Assembly (NCBI GenBank): GCA_964651535.1
Contig: CAZYYE010000001.1
Location: forward strand, 868,001 to 932,000
Reading direction: 5' to 3'
DNA from: Terrimesophilobacter sp964651535
GTDB taxonomy: Bacteria > Actinomycetota > Actinomycetes > Actinomycetales > Microbacteriaceae
Length of the DNA stretch: 64,000 nucleotides
Below the pieces are notes generated by a model. That model saw nothing but the letters and a program-made list of their open reading frames with translations, had not been told where the DNA came from and did no database searches. The translations under genes and the position numbers were made by a program. Within the stretch, counting starts at the first letter, position 1. Each line of letters starts with the position of its first letter. This document shows positions 37,777 to 47,341 of this stretch, piece after piece.

Positions 37777-38436
37777 GTGGACAGCAGGTCGGCCCCAAGC
37801 GGCACTCACACGGCAAGCATCCGCGTGCTCGCCATGCTCGCGGTGGGTGTGGCCGCCTGGCTCCTCGCGTGGATGGCGGTCCCGTGGGACCTTGCGCTTC
37901 TCATCGGCTGGCTTTCGGCATCCCTCACCTACATCGTGTGGGTGTGGTTCAGGATCGGAAGGATGGGAGCCAGTCAGACCGCTGAGCACGCCACGCGGGA
38001 AGACCCGTCCCGCCCGCTCGCCGACGCTCTGCTCGTCATCGCGAGCATTGCGTCTCTGGCCATTGTCGCCTTCGTTCTCGTGCGTCAGGACTCGTTATCC
38101 AGTGTGGGAAGCGTCGTCATCGGCGCGCTGGCGATTGCGAGCGTTGCCGTGTCCTGGTTTCTCATCCACACGCTGTTCACGCTCCGGTACGCCTCCCTGT
38201 ACTACGACGGAACTCCGGGCGGCGTCGACTTCAACCAGAAGGAGCAGCCTGACTACGGGGACTTCGCGTACCTCGCGTTCACGCTCGGCATGACCTACCA
38301 GGTTTCGGATACGAGCCTGAACCGCCGAGAGTTCCGGGTGACGGCTCTGCGCCATGCCCTCGTGTCGTACCTGTTCGGAGCGGTCATCCTGGCCACGATC
38401 ATCAATCTCGTCGCGAGCCTCGGAGGTCATTCGTGA
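37777..38436 (+). CDS. DUF1345 membrane protein
   Basis: This is a 219-residue integral membrane protein (GTG start) of the DUF1345 family, with about five hydrophobic segments (near residues 17-35, 38-58, 83-105, 112-135 and 192-214). The conserved YYDGTPGGVDFNQKEQPDYG and DFAYLAFTLGMTYQVSD loops identify the family. Function is unknown. Its stop overlaps the GTG of the FHA gene by 4 bp, so it is the first member of the phospho-signalling operon and is divergent from the Lrp gene. Confidence 0.83.
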   Translation: MDSRSAPSGTHTASIRVLAMLAVGVAAWLLAWMAVPWDLALLIGWLSASLTYIVWVWFRIGRMGASQTAEHATREDPSRPLADALLVIASIASLAIVAFVLVRQDSLSSVGSVVIGALAIASVAVSWFLIHTLFTLRYASLYYDGTPGGVDFNQKEQPDYGDFAYLAFTLGMTYQVSDTSLNRREFRVTALRHALVSYLFGAVILATIINLVASLGGHS

Positions 38437-38993
38437 GCGACGGGACCGAACCGACGGAAGGCGATGAAGCGGACACCATCCTCGGCCCTGCGATGATCGG
38501 CGAATCGCCGCCTCCCCTCATCGAGCCCGCGTCGGCTGAGGAAGACACCATCATCGTGACGCGAGCCGGCTCGGGCCGGCGGCGCGCGAGAGCGGCCGCG
38601 GACGACGTCGAGGATGTCGGGGCCGCGCAATTCGCCCTCCGGATCGGCACCCACCCTCCGATTCCGCTCGAAGTCCCCGCATACATCGGGCGCCGACCGA
38701 GCACTCCGCGAATCACGGGCGCGAAAATGCCCCGACTGGTCATGGTCCCCTCCCCATCGCGCGAAGTTTCGAGCACGCACGTCGAAGTGCGCCAGGAGGG
38801 TGACGCCGTCGTGGTCACGGACCTCGGCTCGACGAATGGCACGATCGTCACGAGCGGAGGTTTCCCGCCGCGAGGTTTGCGCCAGGGCGAGTCGGTCGTC
38901 GTCGGCGAGGGTTCCGTAGTGGATATTGGGGATGGAATCCGGATCGTTGTCGTGGCAGCGCCGGCCCATGCTCTAGCGGAAGGTACACGGTGA
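38433..38993 (+). CDS. FHA-domain protein, GarA-like layout
   Basis: FHA domains bind phosphothreonine. This 186-residue protein has an acidic disordered front and a C-terminal FHA domain from about residue 80 (VPAYIGRRPSTPR, SREVSSTHVEVRQ, VTDLGSTNGTIV), with the Arg, Ser/His and Asn needed for binding. The front carries two similar acidic-Thr sites, EADTILG (Thr15) and EEDTIIV (Thr39), like the kinase sites that switch mycobacterial GarA by intramolecular binding. It overlaps the genes on both sides by 4 bp, so it is made in step with the phosphatase. Confidence 0.88.
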   Translation: MSDGTEPTEGDEADTILGPAMIGESPPPLIEPASAEEDTIIVTRAGSGRRRARAAADDVEDVGAAQFALRIGTHPPIPLEVPAYIGRRPSTPRITGAKMPRLVMVPSPSREVSSTHVEVRQEGDAVVVTDLGSTNGTIVTSGGFPPRGLRQGESVVVGEGSVVDIGDGIRIVVVAAPAHALAEGTR

Positions 38994-39826
38994 CGGTGGT
39001 CGGCGAGAGCAATGCCCGGTTCGAACTCGCAATCCCGGACCGGGGCGATGCAAAGGTCGCGCTCGCGTGGGGGATGGCGACGGACGTAGGGAACGTGCGC
39101 TCCCACAACGAAGACAGCCTGGTCGCGGCGGGGACGATCTTCGCGGTGGCGGACGGAATGGGCGGGCACTCGGCGGGCGATGTCGCCAGCGCGGCGGTCG
39201 TCTCGCGGCTCGCGGAACTCGCGACGGGCGGCTTCGTGCAGCCGGAATCCATCGTCGACGCGCTTCGCGCTGCGACAATGGACATCTCCCACGCCCTGGA
39301 CGAGCAGGAACTGGGCGTCGGCACGACAGTGACCGGTGCCGCGATCACGATTCACGGCGGCCATCCGTATTGGGTCGTCTTCAACGTGGGAGACTCGCGC
39401 CTGTACCTCTTCGAGCACAATGTGCTCACGCAAGTGACGGTCGACCACTCCGTCGTCCAGGAGCTCGTCACCGCCGGGCTCATTACATCGGTCGACGCGG
39501 CGCACCATCCGAACAGCAACGTCGTGACCCGTGCCGTGGGGTTCAACTCGGAACCCGTGCCCGATTTCTGGCTCCTGCCGGTCACCTCGGATTCCCGCGT
39601 TCTGGTGTGCTCGGACGGTCTCACGCGGGAAGTGGGCGAATTCGACCTCAGAGCCCGCCTTGCGGCCAGGAGCGGGCCGCAGGAAACAGCTCAGGCGCTC
39701 GTCGAGGATGCCCTCAAGGCGGGCGGTCGGGACAATGTCACGGCAATCGTGATCGACGTGATCGCCGGCAACGTGGCAGACGGCGACGATCTCCTCGAAC
39801 TTGAGGACACGGCGCCTTCACACTGA
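38990..39826 (+). CDS. PP2C-family Ser/Thr protein phosphatase
   Basis: This 278-residue metal-dependent phosphatase reverses kinase signalling. All metal-site motifs are present: GNVRSHNEDS, FAVADGMGGHSAGD, VLVCSDGLTREV and GGRDNVTAIVIDV. Unlike PstP of mycobacteria it has no membrane helix; the C-terminus ends in an acidic tail (GDDLLELEDTAPSH), so it is cytoplasmic. It lies between the FHA gene and, after a 150-bp gap, the Ser/Thr kinase, which is its likely opponent. Confidence 0.93.
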   Translation: MTVVGESNARFELAIPDRGDAKVALAWGMATDVGNVRSHNEDSLVAAGTIFAVADGMGGHSAGDVASAAVVSRLAELATGGFVQPESIVDALRAATMDISHALDEQELGVGTTVTGAAITIHGGHPYWVVFNVGDSRLYLFEHNVLTQVTVDHSVVQELVTAGLITSVDAAHHPNSNVVTRAVGFNSEPVPDFWLLPVTSDSRVLVCSDGLTREVGEFDLRARLAARSGPQETAQALVEDALKAGGRDNVTAIVIDVIAGNVADGDDLLELEDTAPSH

Positions 39827-39905
39827 TGCGTAGGCCCTAGAAATGGGGCGTGAGTACTTCCTGTGAAGACTGTCATACTGGGCGAGAGTCCAGGGCCCGT
39901 CTGCC

Positions 39906-39911
39906 TAGAAT
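39906..39911 (+). promoter_or_regulatory. possible -10 box before the kinase gene
   Basis: The 150-bp gap between the phosphatase and kinase genes contains TAGAAT, matching five of six positions of a -10 box, about 65 bp before the kinase ATG. I see no convincing -35 box 17 bp upstream. The gap is the only sizeable break in the first half of the cluster, so a second promoter here would let the kinase-to-FHA block be expressed separately. Confidence 0.3.
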
Positions 39912-39976
39912 GAGCAAGGGCCGAGCGAGCGCAACCCGATGCGTCGTGCCCGCGAGTGAGTAAGCGAGGGGGCACT

Positions 39977-41404
39977 ATGGCGAGGCGCTTACCGTCGCAG
40001 CCACCCGTGCTGCCCGGCTTTTCCCACGTGCACATTCTCGGTTCGGGAGGTTTCGCCGACGTTTTCCTGTATGAGCAGAACATGCCCCGCCGTCAGGTTG
40101 CCGTCAAAGTCATGTTGAGCGAAATCGTGAACGACCAGGTGCGGCACATGTTCCAGGCCGAAGCGAACCTGATGGCCCAATTGAGCGCACACCCGTCCAT
40201 TCTCACCGTGTATCAGGCGGGCGTTTCCGCCGACGGCCGCCCATACCTCGTCATGGAACTGTGTTCGCCGTCGCTCAGCGAGCGCTATCGCCGGGAACGG
40301 ATTCCCGTTCCGGACATCCTGCAAATCGCGGTGAAGATCGGCAGCGCCGTGGAGACGGCGCACCGCGCGGGAGTCCTGCACCGCGACATCAAACCCTCGA
40401 ACATCCTGCTCACGGCGTACGGACACCCCGTCCTCTCCGACTTCGGGATCGCCTCGACGCTCAGCGAAGCCGGCCATCGGGAAGCGATTGGCATGTCGAT
40501 TCCCTGGTCGGCACCCGAAGTCCTCATGGACGAAACGTCCGGTTCCGTCGCCTCCGAGGTGTGGTCGCTCGCCGCGACGATTTACTCGCTTCTCGCGGGC
40601 CGTTCGCCGTTTGAGATCCCGGGAGAATCCAATAAGTCGACGGATCTGATCAGCCGGATCAATCGCGCGAAAGTGCAGCCGATCGGGCGTTCCGACGTTC
40701 CGGAGAGCCTGGAGAAGTTTCTGCAGAAAGCGATGACGAGAAAGCCGGAAGCGCGACCGGCGACCGCGATGGAATTCGTCCGGGGTCTGCAGGCGATTGA
40801 AACCGAACTCGGCGTTCCGCAGACCCCCGTGGAAGTCGCCGTCGACGACTGGGCGCTCGCGACCGTAGGCGAACTCGGTGATCGCACGAGGATTCGCGGG
40901 GTCGCAGGTGCGAACCACCAAAGCGGAGCGCGCTTGAGAAAGCGGCGTCGATTCGCGCAAGCCGACTACGCGCCCGTCGGCACCATATTCAGGGACACCG
41001 ATCAGTCGCAACCGAACCCGAACACGAAGTCCAATCTGCGCAGCAGGGGCATGCAAGTCCTTGCCTGGTCCCTCATCGCTACCGCGGTGCTTGTCGTCAC
41101 GCTGGGCGTCGTGGCCACGATCGTCCTTGTCCGTTCCAGCTCCGATCGGATTCCGCGGGTCACCGACATCCAGGCCGAGCAGTCGATTGATTCCATCGAG
41201 TTCAGCTGGTCCAATCCCGGGCTGCTCCCCGGCGACTCCTACCAGATCTCCGCGAACCAGGGGACCCAGAACAGCATCCAGCAGTCGACGACGTTCTCGG
41301 TCGATGCGAATCCCGGCGACCGCGTCTGCATTACCGTGACGGTGAACCGGCAGGGAAAAACCGGGGAACCCAGCAGCGAGAAGTGCGTGGAGTTCAGCGG
41401 ATGA
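39977..41404 (+). CDS. membrane Ser/Thr protein kinase with Fn3-like ectodomain
   Basis: This Hanks-type kinase (475 residues from ATG 39977, with GAGGGGG before it; GTG 39956 is an alternative) has glycine loop LGSGGFADVF, Lys44, HRDIKPSNIL near residue 135, DFGIAS near 155 and the SAPEVL activation segment, so it should be active. One membrane helix lies at about residues 361-385. The extracellular part (about 90 residues) is a single Fn3-like domain with two cysteines (DRVCITVTV, SEKCVEF), instead of PASTA repeats. It probably senses or docks on the giant Fn3 protein encoded next and phosphorylates the FHA partners. Confidence 0.93.
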   Translation: MARRLPSQPPVLPGFSHVHILGSGGFADVFLYEQNMPRRQVAVKVMLSEIVNDQVRHMFQAEANLMAQLSAHPSILTVYQAGVSADGRPYLVMELCSPSLSERYRRERIPVPDILQIAVKIGSAVETAHRAGVLHRDIKPSNILLTAYGHPVLSDFGIASTLSEAGHREAIGMSIPWSAPEVLMDETSGSVASEVWSLAATIYSLLAGRSPFEIPGESNKSTDLISRINRAKVQPIGRSDVPESLEKFLQKAMTRKPEARPATAMEFVRGLQAIETELGVPQTPVEVAVDDWALATVGELGDRTRIRGVAGANHQSGARLRKRRRFAQADYAPVGTIFRDTDQSQPNPNTKSNLRSRGMQVLAWSLIATAVLVVTLGVVATIVLVRSSSDRIPRVTDIQAEQSIDSIEFSWSNPGLLPGDSYQISANQGTQNSIQQSTTFSVDANPGDRVCITVTVNRQGKTGEPSSEKCVEFSG

Positions 41405-41413
41405 CGGGCGACG

Positions 41414-44400
41414 ATGTTTAGGCGCTGGCTCTCCGGCCACAAGTCCCTCGCAGTTTCGCTGACCAGCGGAACGGCGATCGTCGCCGTCGTTTTGACGAGC
41501 GCCATCGTCTCGGGCGGCTACCCGGCGCAAAAGGTCCAGCTCAACGATGCCTCCGTGTGGGTTTCGAATGGCGCGCAGCAGTTCATCGGCCGCGCGAATA
41601 CCCAGATCCTCGAGCTGAATACCGTCGTGCCGACCGACAGCAGCGAGCTCGATGTCGTCCAGGACGGCACGACGGTTCTGCTTTTCGACGAGGGCAGCAG
41701 CAAGGTCGGAATCGTCGATCCGGCGACCTCCACGGTCGCCGACACGGTCCCCATGCCGACCGACGACCCGCACCTGTTCCTCGCCGGTGGCAACGCCGTC
41801 GTCACCGACGGGGACGGCCAGGTGTGGATTGTGCCGTCGGCGGAGTTCGAACACTTCGACCCTGCATCCGCGCCGACTCTGAGCCTCGGCATCAATTCCG
41901 TATTCGCCATGGACGCCGAGGGATGGCTCATCGCGTACTCGCGCGATGCCCAGCTCGTGTACCGGATCGACGCGGCGCACACGGCGTCCGTCGTCGAAAC
42001 GCACGCACTGACTTTCGGCGACGCCGCAAGCGTTCTGTCCGTCACCTGGGTCGGGTCGCACTGGGCCGTCCTGGATGCGACATCGAGAACCCTCATCGTC
42101 GACGGAGCGAGCGTCGACCTCTCCGGGTTCGCGGGGGTCGCTGACACTCTTCGGCTTCAGCAGCCGTCGATGTCGGGCGAGGAGATTTTGCTCGCGTACT
42201 CCCGCGGCCTCCTGGCTGTCTCTCCGAACGGCGGCGACCCGAAGGTTCTGGTCGAGGACCGAACGGGCAACCCCGCCGCGCCGGTGATCGCAGCGGGATG
42301 CGAGTTCGCCGCCTGGTCGGACGGCACCGCCTGGCGTCGGTGCGGGTCCGGCGAACCGGTAACGCTCCTCCTTGCGTCGATGCCGCTCGGGGCTGCGCGC
42401 CTCGCGTTCAACCGCAATGGAGACAGGGTGGTGCTCAACGACCCGCGAGGCGGCGGATCCTGGGCCGTCCAGGCCCGCGGCGAACTCATCGACAACTGGG
42501 ATGGCCTCGTTCATGTCCAGCAGCAGCAGGAGCAAGTGACCGAGAACGACCTCGATACGCCCCCCGACTATGAAAAGGTGCAGCAGCCGCCCGTAGCCGT
42601 GGACGACGCATTCGGCGCGCGGCCCGGCCGAAGTGCGATCCTTCCCGTGCTCCTCAACGATTACGACCCGAACGGCGACGTGCTCGTGGTTTCGCACGTG
42701 AGCGAATTGGATGAGTCGGTCGGACGCCTGGACATCGTGAACAATCGGCAGCAAGTGCAGATTACGCTCACGCCAGCAGCGAGCGGGTCAGTGTCGTTCC
42801 GGTACACGATCAACGACGGCCGCGGCGGCGAAGCGAGCGCCACGGTGACTGTCGCGGTGCGCGAACCGCACGAGAATTCACCGCCCGTGCAAATGCGCAA
42901 GAGCAGGAGCGTCGTCGCGCAGGGCGGACGCATGACGACCTCTGTTCTCGGCGACTGGGTGGATCCGGACGGCGACGCGTTCTATCTCTCGTCGGCATCG
43001 ACCGGGTCCCCGGATGTCGCGAGTTTCAAGCCGGACGGGACGGTCGTGTTCGTCGAGGGGGGCGCGGCGAGCGTTTCCCGGTCCGTCGCTCTCGTCGTGA
43101 CGGACGGCTCGGCGCAATCGAGCGGAAACCTCGCCATCACGGTGAGCGCGCCAGGGCAGGTCCCCATCGTCGCTGAGCCGTTCGTGGTGCTCGCCTACGC
43201 GGGCCAGACGGTCACGGTGCATCCTCTGCAGCACGTGAGCGGCGGCACGGGGACGATTCGGCTCAGCAGCGTTCCGTCGCGGACGGGCGCCGTCATTACC
43301 GCGAGTCCGGACTCTGGAACATTCCGCTTCTCCAGCAGCCAGGTTCGAACGTTCAGCCTCGAATACGTTGTCACGGATGGCGACCAGACGACGACCGGAA
43401 CTCTGCGGATCGACGTTGACGCCCCGCCGGACGTGAACACCAAGCCGATCACGGTGCCGAAAACCGTCTTCGTGAAGTCTCTGAGCAGCGAGACGGTCGA
43501 TATCGCGAACTCGGACATCGATCCGGCAGGCGGTGTGCTCCTCGTCACGGGAGTCACGGGAATTTCTGCGGGGGAAGGGATCCAGGCGGAGATCCTCGAG
43601 CAGCGAACGATCCGCGTAACCCTCACGGCGCCTCAGGACGATGGGCCGGTGTCGTTCGGCTACCGCGTCACGAACGGTCTCGCTTCAGCGGACGGGACAG
43701 TCACGGTCATTGAGATTCCGCGCCCGGTGAAGCTACAACCGCCGATCGCGACGGACGACACGATCTCCGTGCGCGTCGGTGCCGCAATCGATATCCCCGT
43801 CCTCGACAACGACATCCAGCCGGACGGTGAGTCTCTCACCCTCGACCCGCAGCTCTCGACGACGCTTCGGGGGGACTCGGGGTTGCTCTTCGCCTCTGGA
43901 AACATATTGAGGTACCTGGCCCCGGACAAGCCGGGAAACTTCGTCGCGACCTACACGGTCAGCGGGCCCGACGGCCAGGCGGCTCAGGCGGAAGTGCGCA
44001 TCACGGTTCGCGAGGTCGTCGCTGCGACGAACAATTCGCCGGAACCGGTCACGGTCGTAGCGCGCGTGCTCGCGGGGGAGCGCGTGAACATCCAGATTCC
44101 CCTCGGCGGAATCGATCCCGACGGCGACTCCGTTCAGCTTCTCGGGCAGGAGACGAACCCCGAGAAGGGCGCCGTGACCCCGAACGGGTCCGACGGATTC
44201 AGCTACGAGGCCGGTGACTACTCGGCAGGCACGGACACGTTCACGTATACCGTGATCGATGCGCTCGGCGCTCGCGCCACGGGGACGGTTCGCATCGGCA
44301 TCAGTCCCAGGAGCGGCGGCGCGCGCAATCCGGTCGCCATCGCCGACGAGGTCTCGATTCGCCCCGGCGGCTCCGTGACGATCCAGGTTCTCGCGAACGA

Positions 44401-47341
44401 TTCGGATCCGGACGGCAGTCCGCTCACCGTCATCGATATTGTGCCGGTGAGCGACGCGGACATCGTCGCGGAAACGGATGGCACGGTCGTGACCGTGACG
44501 CCTCCCGTCGAACCCGGCCAATACGGCCTGATCTACACGATCCAGAATGAGCTGGGCGGGACGAGCCAGAACTTCGTGACCGTCACGGTGTCGCCGGACG
44601 CGCCTCGGGCGTTGCCGATCGCGCGCGACACGATACTGACGCTCACCGACATCCTCGGCCGGGATTCGATCGACGTGAACGTGCTCGCCAACGTGTTCTT
44701 CGCGGACGGTGCCGTTGGGAATCTCGGAGTTTCGCTTCTGGCCGGATACGACAGAAACGTCTCGATCACGTCGGATAAGCGGATGAGGGTGACGGTCGGT
44801 GAGAAACGGCAGATCATTCCGTTCTCGGTGTCGAATCCGGAAGACCCCTCGATCGTGGCGTACGCCTTCGTGTGGGTGCCCGGCTATGACGATGCGCTTC
44901 CGCAAATCAACCGAAAAGCCCGACCCCTCACGATCCCGAGCGAGTCGACGCTGACCATCCCGCTCAACGACTACGTGATCGCGATCGGCGGAAAGCCGGT
45001 TCGGCTCGCCGACACGACAACGGTCCGCGCAACCCATTCCGACGGGTCGAGCCTCGTGCGCGACGAACAGACCCTCGTGTTCCGCTCCGCCGAAAAGTAT
45101 TTCGGTCCCGCGTCGATTTCCTTCGTGGTGACGGACGGAGTTTCCGCGAGCGACCCCAACGGGCGCACGGCGACCCTCGTTCTGCCGATCACCGTCACGC
45201 CGCGGGAAAATCAGCCCCCCGTCTTCAATGGCGCGGTCATCGAGTTCGAGCCTGGCCAGGAGAAGACGATCGACCTCCTGAAGCTCACCGACTACCCGTA
45301 CCCCGACGACCTCGATGAGCTCGCCTACACGGCGCTCGCTCCGCTGCCGGTCGGATTCAGCTACACGCTCACAGGTCAGACTCTCGTCATCCAGGCGAGG
45401 GCGAACGCCGTCAAGGGAACGTCGACCGCGCTCGTGCTCGGTGTGCGCGACGATCTCGTGGCAGGCAAGGCGGGAAGCATCCAGCTCAATGTCGTCGCAT
45501 CGAGCCGCCCGCTCGCCAAACCGGCAGCGGACACCGTCGTCGCCCCACGAGGGAAGACCACGGTCATCGACGTGCTGGCCAACGATGAGGCGACGAATCC
45601 GTTCCCCGGCAGCCCGCTCAAAGTCGTGGGCGTCCGCGGCATCGACGGGGCCTCGTTGCCTTCAGGCGTCACCATCACCCTGAGCGACAATCTCCGCACG
45701 CTCACCGCTGTCGTAACGAAGGAAGCGCCGGCACAGGACGTCAACGTGCAGTATCAAGTGGCCGATGCGACGGGCGACGTCGAGCGTTTCGTATGGGGGA
45801 ACGTGCAGTTGCAGATCCAGGATGTCCCCGATCCAGTGACGGGCACGAGAATTTCCGCATTCGGCGACCAGAGTTTGACGGTCGCGTGGAGCCCAGGATC
45901 GTTCAACAATTCGCCCATTACCGGTTACGAGGTGACTGCGACGCGAACCGACACGGGATCGGTGTCCAGCGTGACGCAGTGCGCGGTGACGAACGGTTGC
46001 GTCATTGCGACCCGCGGCAACGGGCCGGCAAATGCGTTGAAGATTTCGGTGGTCGCGATCAATGCGATCGGCCCGTCCGAACCGGCCGGCATCGCCACGG
46101 CCGTATGGTCCGATGTGCTCCCCGCCGCGCCGGGCGGGGTGAGCGCGATCCCGACGAACACCGCGCCGGCCGGCGGTTCACTCGCGATCGCGTGGTCGGC
46201 GGTTGGGGACCCGCCCAATGGTTCGCCGGTGACCGGGTACACGGTGCGAATCACGGGGCCGAACGTCGACACATCCCTGCTCGTCCCCGTCGGAACGACA
46301 AGCCTCGCATTCGAGAACAGCTCCGGCACTCTCGCGCCGGCCGTCGCCTATGCGGTGAACGTGTTCGCGAGGAACAGCGCGCAAGTCGCCGGAGATTCCG
46401 GATGGCTGCGAAACCCCGCCGTGTCCGTCACGACCGTCGGCCCTCCCGGGCAGGCCGAAGGCGGCGTGACGGGAGTCGTGTACAACTCTCTCGGACACGT
46501 CAGGGTGAGCTGGGGACCGAGCAACCCGCAAGGGGCGCCCGGCGTGAACTACACCGTCGGAAGGTTCGAGTCGACCGACGTCCTGCCGACGACGTGCCAG
46601 AATCCGTCGCCCGGATCGGGGAAGCCCGGCTTCCCCGGGACGGTCTGGAATGACACGAGGGTCAGGGATCAGCACACCTACCGCTACGTCGTGTACGCGG
46701 ATAACGGCTACTACTGCACGCCGACGGCATCCGGTGACGTGGTGACGATGCGGTCGCCGGGCACGGCCTCAGGAACAATCTGGCTGCAGCCGAGAGGCGG
46801 CCAATTCGACATCCAGGTGCGTGACGACCTTGCCGTCGCCTCTCTCACCGCAGCCAAGTTCCAATACGACGTCAACGGCGACAACAACTGGCGCGACGTC
46901 GTGGAGGGGCAATTCCTCACGTCGGCCGAGAACGCGTCCGTGTATGGGAATGCGCTCACCATACGATTCCGCGGCTGCCGGGACATGACCGATACGTTCT
47001 GCGGCGAACCCTCGGGGAGCATGACCCGCACGCCATTGAACGCGCGGGGAACCATCGTGAGCTGCGTCGTCGGCGCCGAGGTCGTCCCCGGCCCGCCGGT
47101 GAACGGCACGGATCCCGACCGATATCCCGTAACGTATATCTACTCGTTCGATACCGGGCTCGGATTCGGCAGCTACAGTCCGGACAGCTCCGTCCCCCCA
47201 CCCACGATTCCGCTCATCGGCCAGACGAACGTGCGGATGAAAGCGATCGTCGACTTTGGCGTCGGCGTTTCTCCCGAACACAACGACCGGTACTTCACCG
47301 ACCCTGGATACGCAGAAGCAACCTGCACGGAGGCACCATAA
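41414..47341 (+). CDS. giant surface protein with propeller-like, Ig/cadherin-like and Fn3 domains
   Basis: This is a 1975-residue protein. Residues 1-10 are basic and 11-34 form a membrane helix without a clear cleavage site, so it is either a signal anchor or secreted. Residues about 40-380 show repeating short beta blades (VLLFDEGSSKVGIVDP, NAVVTDGDGQVWIVP) like a propeller. From about 391 to 1470 there are roughly 11 Ig/cadherin-like repeats, many with a PVAVDD-type start and DPDGD loop. Three Fn3 domains (about 1470-1775) and a cysteine-containing C-terminal region follow. No LPXTG or C-terminal anchor is present. It probably spans the wall; function unknown. Confidence 0.88.
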   Translation: MFRRWLSGHKSLAVSLTSGTAIVAVVLTSAIVSGGYPAQKVQLNDASVWVSNGAQQFIGRANTQILELNTVVPTDSSELDVVQDGTTVLLFDEGSSKVGIVDPATSTVADTVPMPTDDPHLFLAGGNAVVTDGDGQVWIVPSAEFEHFDPASAPTLSLGINSVFAMDAEGWLIAYSRDAQLVYRIDAAHTASVVETHALTFGDAASVLSVTWVGSHWAVLDATSRTLIVDGASVDLSGFAGVADTLRLQQPSMSGEEILLAYSRGLLAVSPNGGDPKVLVEDRTGNPAAPVIAAGCEFAAWSDGTAWRRCGSGEPVTLLLASMPLGAARLAFNRNGDRVVLNDPRGGGSWAVQARGELIDNWDGLVHVQQQQEQVTENDLDTPPDYEKVQQPPVAVDDAFGARPGRSAILPVLLNDYDPNGDVLVVSHVSELDESVGRLDIVNNRQQVQITLTPAASGSVSFRYTINDGRGGEASATVTVAVREPHENSPPVQMRKSRSVVAQGGRMTTSVLGDWVDPDGDAFYLSSASTGSPDVASFKPDGTVVFVEGGAASVSRSVALVVTDGSAQSSGNLAITVSAPGQVPIVAEPFVVLAYAGQTVTVHPLQHVSGGTGTIRLSSVPSRTGAVITASPDSGTFRFSSSQVRTFSLEYVVTDGDQTTTGTLRIDVDAPPDVNTKPITVPKTVFVKSLSSETVDIANSDIDPAGGVLLVTGVTGISAGEGIQAEILEQRTIRVTLTAPQDDGPVSFGYRVTNGLASADGTVTVIEIPRPVKLQPPIATDDTISVRVGAAIDIPVLDNDIQPDGESLTLDPQLSTTLRGDSGLLFASGNILRYLAPDKPGNFVATYTVSGPDGQAAQAEVRITVREVVAATNNSPEPVTVVARVLAGERVNIQIPLGGIDPDGDSVQLLGQETNPEKGAVTPNGSDGFSYEAGDYSAGTDTFTYTVIDALGARATGTVRIGISPRSGGARNPVAIADEVSIRPGGSVTIQVLANDSDPDGSPLTVIDIVPVSDADIVAETDGTVVTVTPPVEPGQYGLIYTIQNELGGTSQNFVTVTVSPDAPRALPIARDTILTLTDILGRDSIDVNVLANVFFADGAVGNLGVSLLAGYDRNVSITSDKRMRVTVGEKRQIIPFSVSNPEDPSIVAYAFVWVPGYDDALPQINRKARPLTIPSESTLTIPLNDYVIAIGGKPVRLADTTTVRATHSDGSSLVRDEQTLVFRSAEKYFGPASISFVVTDGVSASDPNGRTATLVLPITVTPRENQPPVFNGAVIEFEPGQEKTIDLLKLTDYPYPDDLDELAYTALAPLPVGFSYTLTGQTLVIQARANAVKGTSTALVLGVRDDLVAGKAGSIQLNVVASSRPLAKPAADTVVAPRGKTTVIDVLANDEATNPFPGSPLKVVGVRGIDGASLPSGVTITLSDNLRTLTAVVTKEAPAQDVNVQYQVADATGDVERFVWGNVQLQIQDVPDPVTGTRISAFGDQSLTVAWSPGSFNNSPITGYEVTATRTDTGSVSSVTQCAVTNGCVIATRGNGPANALKISVVAINAIGPSEPAGIATAVWSDVLPAAPGGVSAIPTNTAPAGGSLAIAWSAVGDPPNGSPVTGYTVRITGPNVDTSLLVPVGTTSLAFENSSGTLAPAVAYAVNVFARNSAQVAGDSGWLRNPAVSVTTVGPPGQAEGGVTGVVYNSLGHVRVSWGPSNPQGAPGVNYTVGRFESTDVLPTTCQNPSPGSGKPGFPGTVWNDTRVRDQHTYRYVVYADNGYYCTPTASGDVVTMRSPGTASGTIWLQPRGGQFDIQVRDDLAVASLTAAKFQYDVNGDNNWRDVVEGQFLTSAENASVYGNALTIRFRGCRDMTDTFCGEPSGSMTRTPLNARGTIVSCVVGAEVVPGPPVNGTDPDRYPVTYIYSFDTGLGFGSYSPDSSVPPPTIPLIGQTNVRMKAIVDFGVGVSPEHNDRYFTDPGYAEATCTEAP

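Noticed and set aside
39989..42754. 921-residue open frame on the minus strand opposite the kinase and the giant protein start
   Set aside because: Antisense to complete kinase motifs; no recognisable domain and shadow-like composition.
41414..47341. Sortase-anchored adhesin
   Set aside because: No LPXTG-like motif or C-terminal membrane helix is present, and no sortase gene is in the window.
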